From: Ruegeria sp. YS9
Lineage (GTDB): Bacteria; Pseudomonadota; Alphaproteobacteria; Rhodobacterales; Rhodobacteraceae
Assembly: GCF_024628725.1 (NCBI RefSeq)
Contig: NZ_CP102411.1
Coordinates: forward strand, 1-64,000
DNA length: 64,000 nt
Direction: 5' to 3'
Shown here: positions 9,157-16,431 of the stretch, piece after piece
Numbering within the stretch: the first letter of the stretch is position 1
How the letters are laid out: each line of letters opens with the position of its first letter
Position numbers and translations under genes: made by a program
Notes under the pieces: generated by a model
Databases searched by the model: none
What the model saw: only the letters and a program-made list of their open reading frames with translations
What the model was told of the DNA's origin: nothing

Positions 9157-9810
9157 ATGCTGACCAGACGACACTTTGTTGCGACTTCACTTGCCATTTT
9201 CTCTCAGCCAGTTTTTGGAGTGACGTCGGCGGCGGCCTCGCAATGGTCGGAGTGGGATGCGCAAGTAACGCCAGCCAATTTTGATCCCGCAACATCCAAT
9301 CCCTGGGGGTTACACCCACGTTTCCTGCCTCAACGTGTGCAAACCAATCGACCACTTATTCCGGGTGACATTCATGTCGACGCGGTGGCACGATATCTGT
9401 ATTTCATCGAAGACGGTGGCACAGCAATGCGTTACGGCGTAGCCATTGCCCGAGGCAATCTTTACGAGCCCGGTGTCTACACAATCAAGCGAAAGGCCAA
9501 ATGGCCGCGTTGGACTCCTACCGCCGAAATGATTGAACGCGACCCTGATGAATATGCGCAATTCGCAGATGGTGTGCCCGGTGGGCCGACAAACCCATTG
9601 GGATCAAGGGCGTTTTATCTGTTCGAAGGTGGTCGCGACACATACCTGCGAATTCACGGAACGCCTTATCCAAGATCTATCGGAGGTCGCGCAAGTTCTG
9701 GCTGCGTAAGGATGGCGATGCCACATATCATCGGGCTTTATGATCGTGTCAGGCCAGGGTCCACGGCTCATCTCTACCCTCCCGAGCGCCTTCTGACCGC
9801 GACCAGCTGA
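9157..9810 (+). CDS. Exported L,D-transpeptidase (YkuD-fold) family protein
   Basis: YkuD-fold enzymes cross-link peptidoglycan or attach proteins to it through a catalytic Cys. This 217-residue product starts MLTRRHFVATSLAIF, a signal with a twin-Arg-like pair. The catalytic block is in the last third: RIHGTPYPRSIGGRASSGCVRM has the His and the S-x-G-C nucleophile. The start at 9157 follows caggagcg; a longer frame from 9073 has no signal peptide at its N-terminus. A second member of the family lies at 10445, and both sit inside the copper island. It could act in 3-3 cross-linking or in anchoring an envelope protein; the sequence does not decide. Confidence 0.85.
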   Translation: MLTRRHFVATSLAIFSQPVFGVTSAAASQWSEWDAQVTPANFDPATSNPWGLHPRFLPQRVQTNRPLIPGDIHVDAVARYLYFIEDGGTAMRYGVAIARGNLYEPGVYTIKRKAKWPRWTPTAEMIERDPDEYAQFADGVPGGPTNPLGSRAFYLFEGGRDTYLRIHGTPYPRSIGGRASSGCVRMAMPHIIGLYDRVRPGSTAHLYPPERLLTATS

Positions 9811-9820
9811 TAGGCGCTTG

Positions 9821-10093
9821 TCAGGCGCGCGTACAGATTGGGCGCCCTTCAATAGTCCTGAGTGGCAGGTAGGTTGTTTCAACCGGCCCCACGTAGCGAT
9901 ACCAATAGCAACCGTCCTCAGGCATGATTTTAACGGCGTTCAGGTCCTGGCCCGGAGCAGCGATCTGGGCAACGGCGTCAGGAACTCGGGAAAGCGTTCC
10001 GGGCTCGCTTTCTGCAGATATCGACGTTGTTTCGGTGCAGGCGCCGACGAGCATAAGTGCGGCCAGTGCTTGGAAAGCTTTCTTGAAGCACAT
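9821..10093 (-). CDS. Small lipoprotein, function unknown
   Basis: The 90-residue product starts MCFKKAFQALAALMLVGAC, a lipoprotein signal with lipobox LVGAC (Cys19 would be the lipidated residue). The mature part is short with three further cysteines (GCYWYRY region and C-terminal PICTRA). It converges on the first L,D-transpeptidase gene and is divergent from the second. No family was recognised. About 350 bp separate it from the second L,D-transpeptidase gene, and that gap holds a CueR-type promoter. Confidence 0.6.
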   Translation of the reverse strand: MCFKKAFQALAALMLVGACTETTSISAESEPGTLSRVPDAVAQIAAPGQDLNAVKIMPEDGCYWYRYVGPVETTYLPLRTIEGRPICTRA

Positions 10094-10377
10094 GGTGTTT
10101 AGTCCACTGTGTTTGTCATTTGTAGTACCTGATACCCTCGCATCGGTGGGTGATCACATCAATTCTCCAAGAACTAAGCAATTGTTAGCGTTGCTTTTTT
10201 GTGCTCGGTTGATTCAAGAAAGTCAGGTTTTGCTGATAGCAGCCTGGAATTACGTCCAAGAAAAATTGCTTTTCCACAATGACTTGATGATTTGGGTCCG
10301 CCTTCTAAGGAAATATCCCTGCGCCAACGGCAACGACAATTCAGACGAGTCATCCCATATGAAATGTCATTTGCGTG

Positions 10378-10408
10378 TTGACCTTCCAGCGCGGGAACCG
10401 GGCATACG
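10378..10408 (+). promoter_or_regulatory. CueR-type copper promoter (box 2)
   Basis: TTGACC, a 19-bp spacer beginning TTCCAGCGCGGGAA, then CATACG as -10. The first ten spacer bases are nearly identical to box 1. It is placed to drive the L,D-transpeptidase at 10445 and possibly the cytochrome/multicopper oxidase genes beyond. Predicted transcription start is near 10415. Confidence 0.78.
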
Positions 10409-10444
10409 AGTTATTTGAGTCGGAAAAAAAGAATAAACTTTGGG

Positions 10445-11035
10445 ATGGCAGGCATGAAACGGAGCAAAGAAGGAAAGGTTGTTACGCGACGTGGAGTGAT
10501 TGCCGCGTTTGCTGCGACGGCGCTTTTTCCAGCACCGGCCGTTTGGGCCCAATCAACGGCAACTGAGGGGACGCGCCGCAATGTTTCCTCATTCCGCGTT
10601 GCTAAATGGCAGGACCACTTTGATACCTTGAAAAACGGGGTAATCCTGTCTGATACACAGTCCAAGGTCCTGCAATATTGGTCAGAAGACGAAAGCGTCT
10701 ATCGGATGTATCCAACCAGCGTACCGCTCACGGAAGACCTTACAAGGCTGGGCTACACCACAGTTATTCGCAAGGTCGAAGGGCCATCTTGGCGACCAAC
10801 GCCGGCAATGAAAGAGCGCAATCCAGCATGGCCTGACTATGTAGGCCCGGGTCCTGAGAACCCTCTGGGGACACATGCGCTCTATTTGAGCTGGCAATAC
10901 TACCGTATCCACGGCACCAACGACACGCGCAAGATCGGGAGAAGATCCTCCAACGGCTGCATTGGTTTATACAACGAGCAGATTGCGGAATTGTTCGAAC
11001 TGGCCACTGTGGGCACTCAGGTAAAACTGATCTGA
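10445..11035 (+). CDS. Exported L,D-transpeptidase-family protein under a copper promoter
   Basis: About 196 residues with an N-terminal signal carrying a twin-Arg-like TRRGVIAAFAATALF segment ending near VWAQ. The YkuD active-site region reads YRIHGTNDTRKIGRRSSNGCIGL: catalytic His, then S-N-G-C with the nucleophilic Cys. The downstream Arg usual after the Cys (GCxRM) is replaced here by GCIGL. The start is uncertain: TTG 10415, ATG 10445 and ATG 10454 are in frame. The promoter makes 10415 nearly leaderless, so 10445 or 10454 is preferred. A CueR-type promoter is 37 bp upstream. A palindrome with a T-run directly follows the gene. Confidence 0.82.
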   Translation: MAGMKRSKEGKVVTRRGVIAAFAATALFPAPAVWAQSTATEGTRRNVSSFRVAKWQDHFDTLKNGVILSDTQSKVLQYWSEDESVYRMYPTSVPLTEDLTRLGYTTVIRKVEGPSWRPTPAMKERNPAWPDYVGPGPENPLGTHALYLSWQYYRIHGTNDTRKIGRRSSNGCIGLYNEQIAELFELATVGTQVKLI

Positions 11036-11057
11036 CCTTGGTCAGGCGGATTTTTTT
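11032..11057 (+). terminator. Possible intrinsic terminator after the L,D-transpeptidase gene
   Basis: A perfect 14-bp palindrome CTGACCTTGGTCAG (11032-11045) is followed by GCGGA and seven T residues (11051-11057). The stem is short and offset from the T-run, so read-through into the cytochrome genes is plausible. Confidence 0.45.
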
Positions 11058-11101
11058 GCGCGCGTTGAACCTAAGAACTGACAATCATGTGAAGAACAGA
11101 G

Positions 11102-11551
11102 ATGGATAAACTTACACTCTTGATAGGCGGAGTAGTGATCGCAGGCGCCGCAGCTTTAGTCTACAACTTAAATCAGCAACCAACAGGTCACTCGATGACG
11201 CCACCCGATACGTCAGCACTGGAGCCAGGAGACCCAATCGAAAACGTCAATCTGCCGGACCAGCTAAGCGAATTTGCGGCCGTCGGCAAAGTGGCATTCG
11301 ACGCCAAATGCTCGGCGTGCCATGGCGCGAATGCAACAGGTCTGGAAGGCCTTGCACCACCTTTGGTGCATAAAATCTATGAACCAAGCCACCATTCGGA
11401 CGAGTCATTTTATGTGGCAGTCCAGAATGGAGTTCGGGCACACCATTGGAAGTTTGGTAATATGCCGCCGGTCGATGGCTTGACCCGTGCGGATGTGAAG
11501 GGCATCGTGGCGTATATCAGAGAGCTGCAGCAGGAAAACGGGATTTTCTGA
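11102..11551 (+). CDS. Membrane-anchored class I cytochrome c
   Basis: The 149-residue product has an N-terminal hydrophobic anchor or signal (about residues 5-24) and one haem-binding site CSACH near residue 63. The Met ligand is probably in NMPPV near residue 125. The fold resembles small class I cytochromes that shuttle electrons. It is followed after 14 bp by a small exported protein gene and is the first of four cytochrome genes here. It may donate or accept electrons for the multicopper oxidase at 13451; that link is inferred from gene order. Confidence 0.85.
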   Translation: MDKLTLLIGGVVIAGAAALVYNLNQQPTGHSMTPPDTSALEPGDPIENVNLPDQLSEFAAVGKVAFDAKCSACHGANATGLEGLAPPLVHKIYEPSHHSDESFYVAVQNGVRAHHWKFGNMPPVDGLTRADVKGIVAYIRELQQENGIF

Positions 11552-11565
11552 AGGTGACGAGCCGA

Positions 11566-11892
11566 ATGGGCAGTGCAATTCGTTACATCATACTGTCAAT
11601 GGTGCTGACCATTGGCGGGCTGCTTGTGACGGCCGATTCTGCTCATGCACATGGCAGTGGATCACAGCACGTGATTGACCAAACGGAGTCAGCGGACGTT
11701 GAGCATGTCAAGCAGGGTCATCCCGGACATTGTCATGGCGGAACGATTTGCAACGCTGTTGGTCTATTTTCGATGGGTCCACCACCGCCTGGCCCCCAAG
11801 ATACTGAACAAAGATACTCGATCCCTCGAGCCCAATACCGGGTGCTCGGTATCGCGGCGTTTGACCCACCACCGCCGCGTGTCCTGATCTGA
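11566..11892 (+). CDS. Small exported His/Cys protein with a proline-rich tail
   Basis: About 108 residues: signal peptide ending near ADSAHA, a His-rich segment with HPGHCHGGTICNA, then GPPPPGPQ and a C-terminal FDPPPPRVLI. His and Cys could bind copper. The ATG at 11566 was chosen over GTG 11554 because aaggtgacgag precedes it. No characterised family was recognised. A product with the same plan (signal, H-x-H ... C-H ... C motif, C-terminal PPP) lies at 24480 next to the other multicopper oxidase gene. Confidence 0.6.
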   Translation: MGSAIRYIILSMVLTIGGLLVTADSAHAHGSGSQHVIDQTESADVEHVKQGHPGHCHGGTICNAVGLFSMGPPPPGPQDTEQRYSIPRAQYRVLGIAAFDPPPPRVLI

Positions 11893-11947
11893 CCAGTCGA
11901 ATTGCGCTCAACCTGGGCGCGTCGAAGCAGACGACAAGGACAAAACA

Positions 11948-12502
11948 ATGAACATTCTAAAAATGACCACAGGCGTTGCCCTGGTTTCTCTGTTCGCAGC
12001 CGCCGCCCTGGCGCATGGTGGCGCAACCGGCATCGTCAAAGAACGCATGGATGGTATGTCCGCGATGAAGGACAGCATGAAGATCCTTACGCCGATGATG
12101 CAGGGGAAAACGCCCTACAATGCGCAAACGGTACAAAGCGAAGCCGAGATAATTGGGCGTCATGCTGGTGAAAGCATGACAAAGCTGTTTCCAGAAGGAT
12201 CTGATGGCAAACCCTCGGAGGCCAAACCGGAGATCTGGCAGGATTGGGGTTCCTTTGCTGAATTGGCCAGCCAGTTGGAAACCTACTCTGAAGGCCTCGT
12301 GCTTGCGGCGGACAACGGGTTGATGATGTCCGGGTCGGGGCAAGGTTCGGGCATGATGGGCGGCGCATCCATGATGGGTGGCGGTTCTATGATGGGTGGC
12401 AGTCCAGATCAGACACAACTGTCTGAAATGCCAGCAGATGGTGTGTTCATGATGCTGAGCCAGACTTGCTCGGCGTGTCACACGCAATTTCGGTCGGAAT
12501 AG
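11948..12502 (+). CDS. Cytochrome c' family protein (class II) with a Met/Gly-rich insert
   Basis: The 184-residue exported protein has a signal peptide (residues 1-22), a four-helix segment and a C-terminal haem site CSACH near residue 173, the layout of cytochrome c' in which haem attaches near the C-terminus. Between the helices is an unusual Gly/Met-rich stretch (GMMGGASMMGGGSMMGG, about residues 136-153) of the kind seen in copper-binding proteins. Upstream is aggacaaaac. Cytochromes c' usually bind gases or buffer redox. The Met insert and position suggest a copper link, which is inference. Confidence 0.8.
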   Translation: MNILKMTTGVALVSLFAAAALAHGGATGIVKERMDGMSAMKDSMKILTPMMQGKTPYNAQTVQSEAEIIGRHAGESMTKLFPEGSDGKPSEAKPEIWQDWGSFAELASQLETYSEGLVLAADNGLMMSGSGQGSGMMGGASMMGGGSMMGGSPDQTQLSEMPADGVFMMLSQTCSACHTQFRSE

Positions 12503-12511
12503 GAATGCGTC

Positions 12512-13411
12512 ATGAGACCGATATTCCGATTGGGCCTTGCTGCCGCCGTAACGGCGTCAGCGGGACTTGTTGCCGTGATGGCTTGGCCAATTGGCCAGCC
12601 CTTACAAGCTCTCGACATTCAGGGTGACGTTAACCGCGGGGCTTATCTGGCAAGGGCAAGTGGCTGTATCGCTTGCCACACAGATTTTGCCAAAGGGGGC
12701 GCGCCATTGGCCGGTGGGGTGGAGTTGGATACCCCGTTCGGCACGCTCTATTCACCGAACCTGACCACAGATCCTAACCACGGGATCGGTGATTGGACGG
12801 TCGAGGAATTTGCCCGCGCTGTGCGTCAAGGCGTGTCACCCGGCGGACAACCCTACTACCCGGCCTTTCCTTATCCGTTCTATGCCAATTTCACGGATCA
12901 GGATATCGCCGATCTCTGGGCCGCCTGGCAAACGGTTGCACCGGTAGCGGAACCGTCAAAAGAGCAGGAAATGGCGTTCCCCTTCAATCAGAGATGGGGC
13001 CTGAAGCTGTGGCGCGCGGCTTTTCTGGAACCACCCCGCACTGATCCCGTGCCGGGCAATGACGAAGTGTGGAACCGGGGCCGGCTACTGGTCGAAGGTG
13101 CCACGCATTGTGCGGCCTGCCACACCGGGAGGAACCTGGCTGGCGCAAGAAATTCGGACACGGAACACTTCAAGGGAAGTGACTCTCTGCCGGGCGGTGA
13201 CACGGCACCGGCCATCGACTTTGAAACCCTGCAAAAGCGTGGTTGGACGGTAGATGATTTGGCCTACGCGTTGCGCACCGGCGTAATGCCTGATGGCGAT
13301 GTCTTCGGCGGCGCCATGGGAGAGGTCGTAAACTATGGCACCAGCTTTCTGACAGACGAAGACCGGAAGGCAATGGCGACCTATCTGCTGGATGTGCACG
13401 ACGGGGGGTAA
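12512..13411 (+). CDS. Di-haem cytochrome c
   Basis: The 299-residue protein begins with a signal/anchor (about residues 5-25) and carries two haem sites, CIACH near residue 52 and CAACH near residue 198, each in a class I cytochrome domain with Met-containing loops. It resembles the cytochrome subunits of membrane alcohol and aldose dehydrogenases, which pass electrons to quinol or oxidases, but no dehydrogenase subunit is encoded nearby. It starts 9 bp after the cytochrome c' gene and 39 bp before the multicopper oxidase gene, implying co-transcription. Confidence 0.85.
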   Translation: MRPIFRLGLAAAVTASAGLVAVMAWPIGQPLQALDIQGDVNRGAYLARASGCIACHTDFAKGGAPLAGGVELDTPFGTLYSPNLTTDPNHGIGDWTVEEFARAVRQGVSPGGQPYYPAFPYPFYANFTDQDIADLWAAWQTVAPVAEPSKEQEMAFPFNQRWGLKLWRAAFLEPPRTDPVPGNDEVWNRGRLLVEGATHCAACHTGRNLAGARNSDTEHFKGSDSLPGGDTAPAIDFETLQKRGWTVDDLAYALRTGVMPDGDVFGGAMGEVVNYGTSFLTDEDRKAMATYLLDVHDGG

Positions 13412-13450
13412 TCGAGTGAGAGATCAAATTTTCTTTGGAGGGAAGTCCTC

Positions 13451-14821
13451 ATGAAGCTCAATCGCAGGCAATTCGTTGCAGGCACGTCGGCACTAATCGC
13501 AATGCCGACTTTCGGGAGGGCGGCTACCGCCCCTCGAATAATCGAGGCGCGTTCAGGATTGGCACGTATTGCCCCCGACAGCTATCCTGAAACCGAGATA
13601 TGGGGATATGATGGCGGTGTTCCGGGCCCTGAAATTCGTGCCCGGCAAGGCGAAACGGTTCGCCGGACACTCCTGAACTCGCTACCTCAGCCTACAGCAA
13701 TCCATTGGCACGGATTGCGGGTTCCAAACAATATGGACGGGGTGCCGGGCCTTACGCAGGAGGCTGTACCAACCGGCGGCGAATTTCAGTATGACTTGCC
13801 TCTGAAGGACGCGGGGACCTTCTGGTATCACTCTCACAACCAGTCAACGGAACAAGTGGCCAGGGGCCTTTACGGCGCGTTCATCGTCGACGAAACGGAC
13901 CCGCCGGACACGGATCATGACATTACGATCCTTCTGGATGACTGGCGGTTGTCTAAGGACGCTCAAATAGTTGATGATTTTGGTGCAATGCATGATTGGA
14001 CCCATGCAGGTCGGATGGGAAACTACGTTCACGCGCGCATATCGCCAATGACCGAAGTTTTGACGAACCAGCGATTGCGAATTCGAATGGTCAACGTGGC
14101 AACTGATCGGATCATGTATGTGTCAGTAGGTGGCGCAAACGGGAAACTGGTCGCTTATGATGGAATGCCTGTAAGGCAGCCAGAAGATTTCGAAACACTT
14201 GTTTTCGGACCTGCACAGCGAGCAGACTTGATCGTCGACGTCACAGCGGAATCGAACGAAGCCGTTCAAATAACTCTTCACGAACGCGATGAATCATTTG
14301 TTATCGCTGAGATCCCGGTTTCGGGAAGCGGTACATCTGCCAGCCGCGGTGAGATTGAAGCTCTGCCACCCAACCCTGTTTCTTTTCTTGAAGATGTTTC
14401 TGACGCCTTAAAGGTTCCATTGGTGATGGAAGGCGGGGCGATGGGCGGACTGCGTCAAGGTACTTACAACGGCCAAGTCATGAGCGCTAATGAGTTGGTT
14501 CAGGAAGGACAGATCTGGACATTCAACGGAGTCGCAGGGTTACCCGAAGACCCGCTCGCTTCCGTTTCGCGTGGCGACATAGTCCGTATTCAGATGCAGA
14601 ACGACACTGTCTTTGCGCACGCCATGCACTTGCACGGGACGCACTTTCAGGAAGTTCTGCCGAACGGCAGCCTGGGGCCGCTGCGGGACACAATCCTGGT
14701 TGACCGGATGGAAACGCGGGAGATTGCGTTCGTTGCGGATAACCCGGGGGACTGGCTGTTTCATTGCCACATGCTGTCGCATCAGGCCGCTGGTATGAAG
14801 ACCTGGCTGAGCGTGGCGTGA
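13451..14821 (+). CDS. CueO/CumA-like multicopper oxidase
   Basis: Periplasmic oxidase that would convert Cu(I) to less toxic Cu(II), or oxidise another substrate, while reducing O2. The 456 residues start with a twin-arginine signal (MKLNRRQFVAGTSALIAM). All four copper-binding motifs are visible: IHWHGL near 85, FWYHSH near 124, HAMHLHGTHF near 390, and FHCHMLSHQAAGM near 438 with a Met as axial type 1 ligand. There is no long Met-rich insert, unlike E. coli CueO. The stop overlaps the next cytochrome start by one base (TGATG), and cytochrome genes lie on both sides. Confidence 0.9.
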   Translation: MKLNRRQFVAGTSALIAMPTFGRAATAPRIIEARSGLARIAPDSYPETEIWGYDGGVPGPEIRARQGETVRRTLLNSLPQPTAIHWHGLRVPNNMDGVPGLTQEAVPTGGEFQYDLPLKDAGTFWYHSHNQSTEQVARGLYGAFIVDETDPPDTDHDITILLDDWRLSKDAQIVDDFGAMHDWTHAGRMGNYVHARISPMTEVLTNQRLRIRMVNVATDRIMYVSVGGANGKLVAYDGMPVRQPEDFETLVFGPAQRADLIVDVTAESNEAVQITLHERDESFVIAEIPVSGSGTSASRGEIEALPPNPVSFLEDVSDALKVPLVMEGGAMGGLRQGTYNGQVMSANELVQEGQIWTFNGVAGLPEDPLASVSRGDIVRIQMQNDTVFAHAMHLHGTHFQEVLPNGSLGPLRDTILVDRMETREIAFVADNPGDWLFHCHMLSHQAAGMKTWLSVA

Positions 14822-15294
14822 TGAACAAGAGCGCGGCGAATTGGCTGTCACTGGCTGCTGTGGTGATCATTGTCGCGGTCGCTGGCTGGGGCTTGGGTGG
14901 GCGTGCGCAGAACAGTTCATCGGCGGATTCGGCACGTGGTGTATTTTTGTATGCCGAAAACTGCGCGTCATGCCACGGGGCAGATTTGGAGGGTCAACCA
15001 GATTGGCAGACACCCGGTGCAGATGGCGTACTACGGGCACCCCCGCATGACCGAACAGGGCACACTTGGCATCACAGCGACAAGCTGTTGTTCGATTATA
15101 CAAAGCTTGGCGGGGACCAAACACTAAAACAGATGGGCGTCTCTGATGTCAAAAGCGGTATGCCAGGTTTCGAGGACACTCTGTCGGATCAGGAAATCTG
15201 GGACATCCTTGCCTTCATCAAGGAGAGTTGGCCGGATCGGGAACGCAAGCTGCAAGAGCAGCGCACCGAGGCAGAACAAACGGAAGGAAACTGA
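14821..15294 (+). CDS. Membrane-anchored cytochrome c
   Basis: The 157-residue product has an N-terminal transmembrane anchor (about residues 8-28) and one haem site CASCH near residue 50, with a possible Met ligand in SGMPGF near 120. The charged C-terminus (KLQEQRTEAEQ) follows the last helix. Its start overlaps the multicopper oxidase stop, so the two are very likely translated together and may exchange electrons. The longer frame from 14764 lies inside the oxidase gene and was rejected. Confidence 0.85.
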   Translation: MNKSAANWLSLAAVVIIVAVAGWGLGGRAQNSSSADSARGVFLYAENCASCHGADLEGQPDWQTPGADGVLRAPPHDRTGHTWHHSDKLLFDYTKLGGDQTLKQMGVSDVKSGMPGFEDTLSDQEIWDILAFIKESWPDRERKLQEQRTEAEQTEGN

Positions 15295-15295
15295 T

Positions 15296-16024
15296 GTGAA
15301 ACGAATATTTGCAGGCTTAATCGCCATCGCCATGTCGATTGGCGTTCCTATAGCACGCGCCGACGAGCTGTCTGACTCCGATGTGAAACGGCTGGCTCTG
15401 GAAGCCATTTTGGAAAACCCTGAGATCATCATGCAGGCGATTCAACTGCTTCAACAGCGCGAGAATCAGGCAAAAGCCGAAGCAATTGGAAGCGTCTTGG
15501 AAAATCAGCGTGAATTGCTGGAACAGGATCCGAATGCGCCTGTCATCGGAAACCCGAAAGGCGATGTAACCGTGGTCGAGTTTTTTGACTATAACTGCCC
15601 ATATTGCAAACGCGCTGCCCCGGTTGTGAAAAACGTAATCGCAGGCGATTCCGATGTACGAGTTGTCTATCGAGAATGGCCCATACTCGGAGAAGGTTCC
15701 GACTTCGCGGCACGCGCCGCGCTTGCCTCACGTAATCAGGGAAAATATGAAGAATTTCATTGGGCGCTTATGGCTCTGGACGGTCGTGCCACTGAGGCCA
15801 GTGTCCTGAAAGTTGTCCGTGAACTCGGCCTGGACGAGGATCAATTGCGCGCAGATATGGAGGCGCCGGAAGTCGACGCACATATTCAGGTGTCCATGGA
15901 ATTGGCCCGACAGCTTGGCTTCAGTGGCACCCCCTCGTTTGTGATTGGAGATGCTCTTGCCCCGGGGCTGATCGCCGAAGATGAAATGACCCGGCTAATC
16001 GAGGCAGTCAGAGACGCAAGATAA
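15296..16024 (+). CDS. scsC: ScsC/DsbA-family periplasmic thiol-disulfide protein
   Basis: The 242-residue exported protein has a signal peptide ending near ARADE, an N-terminal helical extension (about residues 25-75) and a DsbA-like domain with active site CPYC (Cys101, Cys104) and cis-Pro loop GTPSF near residue 214. The N-terminal helix is typical of ScsC/Com1-type oligomerising isomerases rather than DsbA. The only in-frame start consistent with the signal is GTG 15296, two bases after the cytochrome stop. ScsC works with ScsB (left edge of window) to refold proteins mis-oxidised by copper. The assignment to ScsC rather than another DsbA-like protein is inferred. Confidence 0.8.
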   Translation: MKRIFAGLIAIAMSIGVPIARADELSDSDVKRLALEAILENPEIIMQAIQLLQQRENQAKAEAIGSVLENQRELLEQDPNAPVIGNPKGDVTVVEFFDYNCPYCKRAAPVVKNVIAGDSDVRVVYREWPILGEGSDFAARAALASRNQGKYEEFHWALMALDGRATEASVLKVVRELGLDEDQLRADMEAPEVDAHIQVSMELARQLGFSGTPSFVIGDALAPGLIAEDEMTRLIEAVRDAR

Positions 16025-16029
16025 AACCA

Positions 16030-16053
16030 AGGGGCGACTGAATGTGCGCCCCT
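16030..16053. terminator. Bidirectional stem-loop between convergent scsC and copZ
   Basis: AGGGGCG (16030-16036) pairs perfectly with CGCCCCT (16047-16053) around a 10-base loop, between two convergent genes. T-rich flanks are short on both sides. Confidence 0.6.
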
Positions 16054-16060
16054 AAGTTTC

Positions 16061-16258
16061 TCATGCGACCGTGGCTTCGTATCCCTCGGACTTCAGAGCA
16101 GCAAGGATATGATCAAGTGGATTGGCGCTTAAGACACGTACCCTGCGGTTTTCCATGTCAAAGTCCAACTGTGCGAAGGAATCCACCGTGGCAACGGCTT
16201 TTTCGATAGCTGACTTGCAGTGCCCGCAGCTCATATCCGGGATATTTAGGGTCGTCAT
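16061..16258 (-). CDS. copZ: CopZ-like copper chaperone (HMA domain)
   Basis: A 65-residue heavy-metal-associated domain protein with the Cu(I) site MSCGHC (Cys11, Cys14). It would carry Cu(I) in the cytosol to the CopA ATPase and perhaps to CueR. The ATG at 16258 is preceded by caggagcaaac and lies 28 bp below its CueR-type promoter, so the longer frame to 16339 was rejected because it would start inside that promoter. It is divergent from copA, with both promoters in a 173-bp gap. Confidence 0.92.
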   Translation of the reverse strand: MTTLNIPDMSCGHCKSAIEKAVATVDSFAQLDFDMENRRVRVLSANPLDHILAALKSEGYEATVA

Positions 16259-16286
16259 GGATGTTTGCTCCTGTTTTCCGTTGTCC

Positions 16287-16317
16287 CGGCTAAAGTATTC
16301 CAGCACAGGAAGGTCAA
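16287..16317 (-). promoter_or_regulatory. CueR-type copper promoter (box 3, for copZ)
   Basis: Read on the minus strand: TTGACC, a 19-bp spacer beginning TTCCTGTGCTGGAA, then TAGCCG. The spacer contains the CueR dyad TTCC-N6-GGAA. Confidence 0.85.
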
Positions 16318-16370
16318 GTCGTGAAAATTGGATCGCCAAAATTAGTGGAAAAGAAAGTCAACCCCATCCC

Positions 16371-16401
16371 TTGACCTTCCACTTGCTGGAACCCTTATGT
16401 T
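16371..16401 (+). promoter_or_regulatory. CueR-type copper promoter (box 4, for copA)
   Basis: TTGACC, a 19-bp spacer beginning TTCCACTTGCTGGAA, then TATGTT. Almost identical to the classical copA promoter of enterobacteria, and 30 bp before the copA start. Confidence 0.9.
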
Positions 16402-16431
16402 GCCCGTCAGCAGAACATTTGTGGTGACAAT

